Source of the DNA: Verrucomicrobiota bacterium
Lineage (GTDB): Bacteria > Verrucomicrobiota > Verrucomicrobiia > Opitutales > Opitutaceae
Length of the DNA: 40,052 nucleotides
NCBI GenBank assembly: GCA_025352985.1
Contig: JANXRL010000004.1
Coordinates: 1-40,052, forward strand
Reading direction: 5' to 3'
This document shows positions 38,610-40,052 of the stretch, one piece after another. The notes beneath the pieces are model-generated. The model saw only the letters and a program-made list of their open reading frames with translations, was not told the DNA's origin and ran no database searches. The position numbers and the translations under genes are program-made. Position 1 is the stretch's first letter; each line of letters starts with the position of its first letter.

Positions 38610-39881
38610 TTACACTAGGCAGTCTCCGACAAAAGCAGCCACATCAGAGGCGGAAACCTCCACCGCCGCCGCCTGCGCATGTCCGTATGTGGCGATCCCT
38701 TGGGCACGGGCATCGTCGCAGTAGGCGAAGTATCGCAGGCCGAGATCCCGGCAGAGGCTCCAAAAACTGGTCACGATGAAATCGGGCGCGAATATCTCTA
38801 TGACCACCGTGCCGGGACGGGAGAAAATGAGGTTGGTGAGACCCGCCCCGTGGAAGGCCACCACGACCTCGGCATCCCGAAACAGGGCCGCCTGCTCGGG
38901 CACGGAATAATCCTCCAGGCACACCGCCTTGAAGCCGAGCGGCGCCAGCAACTCCAGGATGGCCGCCTCGGCTGCCACCGTGCGCCGCGCCTTGGCACGC
39001 GACACAAAAATACGCGGGGCCTTTCGCTCGGGCGCAAGGGACGCGTTTTCAACCAGGCCGGACACAAAACGAAGCTGCTCGGCTCGGTGCCCGTAGCGCA
39101 CCATGTTGAGGCTGGGGTTCACGTATGACGGCACCACCAGCGACTCCGCCTCGACATGCAGGCGCGGAGTGATGCCGACGACGGAGGCGAACCGCATTCC
39201 GGCCGCCGACAGGCGAGAGAGCATATATTGCTGATACTTGGACCGACCACCGGGGATGTAGAGCGTCGCGTCGCCCTCGCCCACCCCGGTCTGTGCCAGA
39301 GCCCAGAAGCGGGTCATGTGGTCGAGCATCCAATGGGCGTAATTGTTGTCGGCGCAGCGGGTGGCCACGACCACGGCCATGCCGGTGCGCACGACGGGGG
39401 GAAGGCGGAGCGCGCTCAGGGCGTTGTGAAAACGAGGATCGGCCTCGTTGCGCGGCGGCGAGTAGGGGCGCACGACCTTGTCGTCGTGCGAAATCACCAC
39501 CCCGCCTACGCCCAGGCCGGCGAAACGGGCCTGCGTGAGAGCGGCAACGTGACATTCGGCGTATTCGGCATTCAGGCAGCGGCCGAATTCAGCCCGCACC
39601 CGTTCGCTGTTGGTCACGGGAAGCGACCGGTCAAACGTTTCCACGGGTAACAAAGGCTCCACCCGCACCATGGGCCGGCCGGATACCGGGGGAATGGAGA
39701 CGGTCGTGAGATGGATGCCACGAGGAGGCCCCCATGTCTTGGAGCTGCCGGGCAACCAGCGCAAGGGATAGGCCATGCGCCGCCCCCACTTGCCGCAGGC
39801 CAGCCGAAGACCGTTCAACCAGGGTGCGCGCCGGAACAGCGCGATCATCCAAGGGGAGGTCTTGAGGTTAGCAACTGACAT
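38610..39881 (-). CDS. GT61 family glycosyltransferase
   Basis: A 423-residue protein of the DUF563/GT61 family, which contains xylosyl-, arabinosyl- and O-GlcNAc-type transferases in eukaryotes and is common in bacterial polysaccharide loci. Key motifs are DNNYAHWMLDHMTRFWAL (178-195; H183, D187), the central TLYIPGGRSKYQQYML and the C-terminal DAEVVVAFHGAGLTNLIFS (336-354; H344, N350) with RPGTVVIEIF. I start it at the ATG at 39881 (MSVANLKTSPW); the frame is open to a TTG at 39905. It follows the tail of an acyltransferase gene and precedes glf after about 45 bases, in the same orientation. The donor is unknown. Confidence 0.9.
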   Translation of the reverse strand: MSVANLKTSPWMIALFRRAPWLNGLRLACGKWGRRMAYPLRWLPGSSKTWGPPRGIHLTTVSIPPVSGRPMVRVEPLLPVETFDRSLPVTNSERVRAEFGRCLNAEYAECHVAALTQARFAGLGVGGVVISHDDKVVRPYSPPRNEADPRFHNALSALRLPPVVRTGMAVVVATRCADNNYAHWMLDHMTRFWALAQTGVGEGDATLYIPGGRSKYQQYMLSRLSAAGMRFASVVGITPRLHVEAESLVVPSYVNPSLNMVRYGHRAEQLRFVSGLVENASLAPERKAPRIFVSRAKARRTVAAEAAILELLAPLGFKAVCLEDYSVPEQAALFRDAEVVVAFHGAGLTNLIFSRPGTVVIEIFAPDFIVTSFWSLCRDLGLRYFAYCDDARAQGIATYGHAQAAAVEVSASDVAAFVGDCLV

Positions 39882-39917
39882 TCCGCTTTTTGATAATTGT
39901 GCCAAAGCTATCTGCGA

Positions 39918-40052
39918 CTATATCGCCAATCTAAACTTTGATTTTAGACGCAAAAACGGCTTTTCGATAAAATAATGCGAAACAAGCCCCAATATAATAA
40001 CCGCCAGATAGTTAAACGGGAAGATATTTACCCACCACTTCCCTGATTCATT
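39918..40052 (-). CDS. Acyltransferase 3 family protein (C-terminal 44 residues; rest outside window)
   Basis: The right edge holds the 3' end of a leftward gene. Reading in from 40052 gives 44 residues ending at a TAG (39918-39920). They include a last membrane segment (FNYLAVIILGLVSHYF) followed by IEKPFLRLKSKF. The hydrophobic segment followed by H/YFIEKPF and a basic tail is the standard C-terminus of OafA/YrhL-type acyltransferases. It is AT-rich, like the island genes further left. It would be the second acyltransferase 3 of this locus. The product is only inferred from this tail. Confidence 0.78.
   Translation of the reverse strand, partial: NESGKWWVNIFPFNYLAVIILGLVSHYFIEKPFLRLKSKFRLAI

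Overview
The window is a long surface-polysaccharide (exopolysaccharide/O-antigen-like) locus from a GC-rich Gram-negative bacterium, preceded by the end of a pyruvate dehydrogenase operon. I lean towards Verrucomicrobiota, Opitutaceae-like. The reasons are the mix of an EpsI protein, an ExeA/GspB-like pair, many GT4/GT2 glycosyltransferases, a eukaryote-type UDPGP enzyme, mostly poor Shine-Dalgarno sites, and arrays of degenerate 7-base repeats between genes. The assignment is an inference; there is no rRNA or other marker gene here.

Layout. 1-1872 (+): the 3' end of pdhB and all of pdhC, closed by a bidirectional terminator at 1900-1930. 1951-5701 (-): an FtsB-like division protein, a UDPGP-family sugar-nucleotide pyrophosphorylase and a phosphohexomutase; the last two can supply UDP-sugars to the downstream locus. 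5903-9065 (+): an ExeA-like AAA ATPase, a GspB-like membrane protein and an O-antigen ligase/polymerase. 9074-24242 (-): polysaccharide unit A, with a flippase, a 644-residue membrane protein, several glycosyltransferases, EpsI, a WcaF-like acetyltransferase, a small membrane/zinc-ribbon protein, a secreted glycosidase-like protein, a WecG-type transferase and the initiating phosphoglycosyltransferase. 24378-25574 (+): a lone GT4. 25640-40052 (-): unit B, with the end of an acyltransferase, a GT61, UDP-galactopyranose mutase, a second flippase, four GT4-type and one GT2 transferase in the distal part, an epimerase broken by a stop codon, an acyltransferase 3, two more GT4s and a second Wzy-like polymerase.

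How it fits together. The initiating transferase (9074-10477) would load the first sugar phosphate onto undecaprenyl phosphate. The GTs extend the unit, acyl/acetyltransferases decorate it, one of two flippases exports it and one of two Wzy/WaaL-like proteins polymerises or ligates it. No Wzz/Wza export protein and no exosortase is visible in the window, although EpsI is normally exosortase-associated.

Two things stand out. First, about 15 short arrays of degenerate 7-base repeats lie between genes from 0.5 to 25.6 kb. They often contain the stop codon of the adjacent gene, and in two genes they are read through in frame as 7-residue protein repeats. Second, 29.4-37.4 kb is clearly AT-rich and has none of these arrays, yet a GC-rich epimerase pseudogene is embedded in it, which points to mosaic acquisition of unit B.
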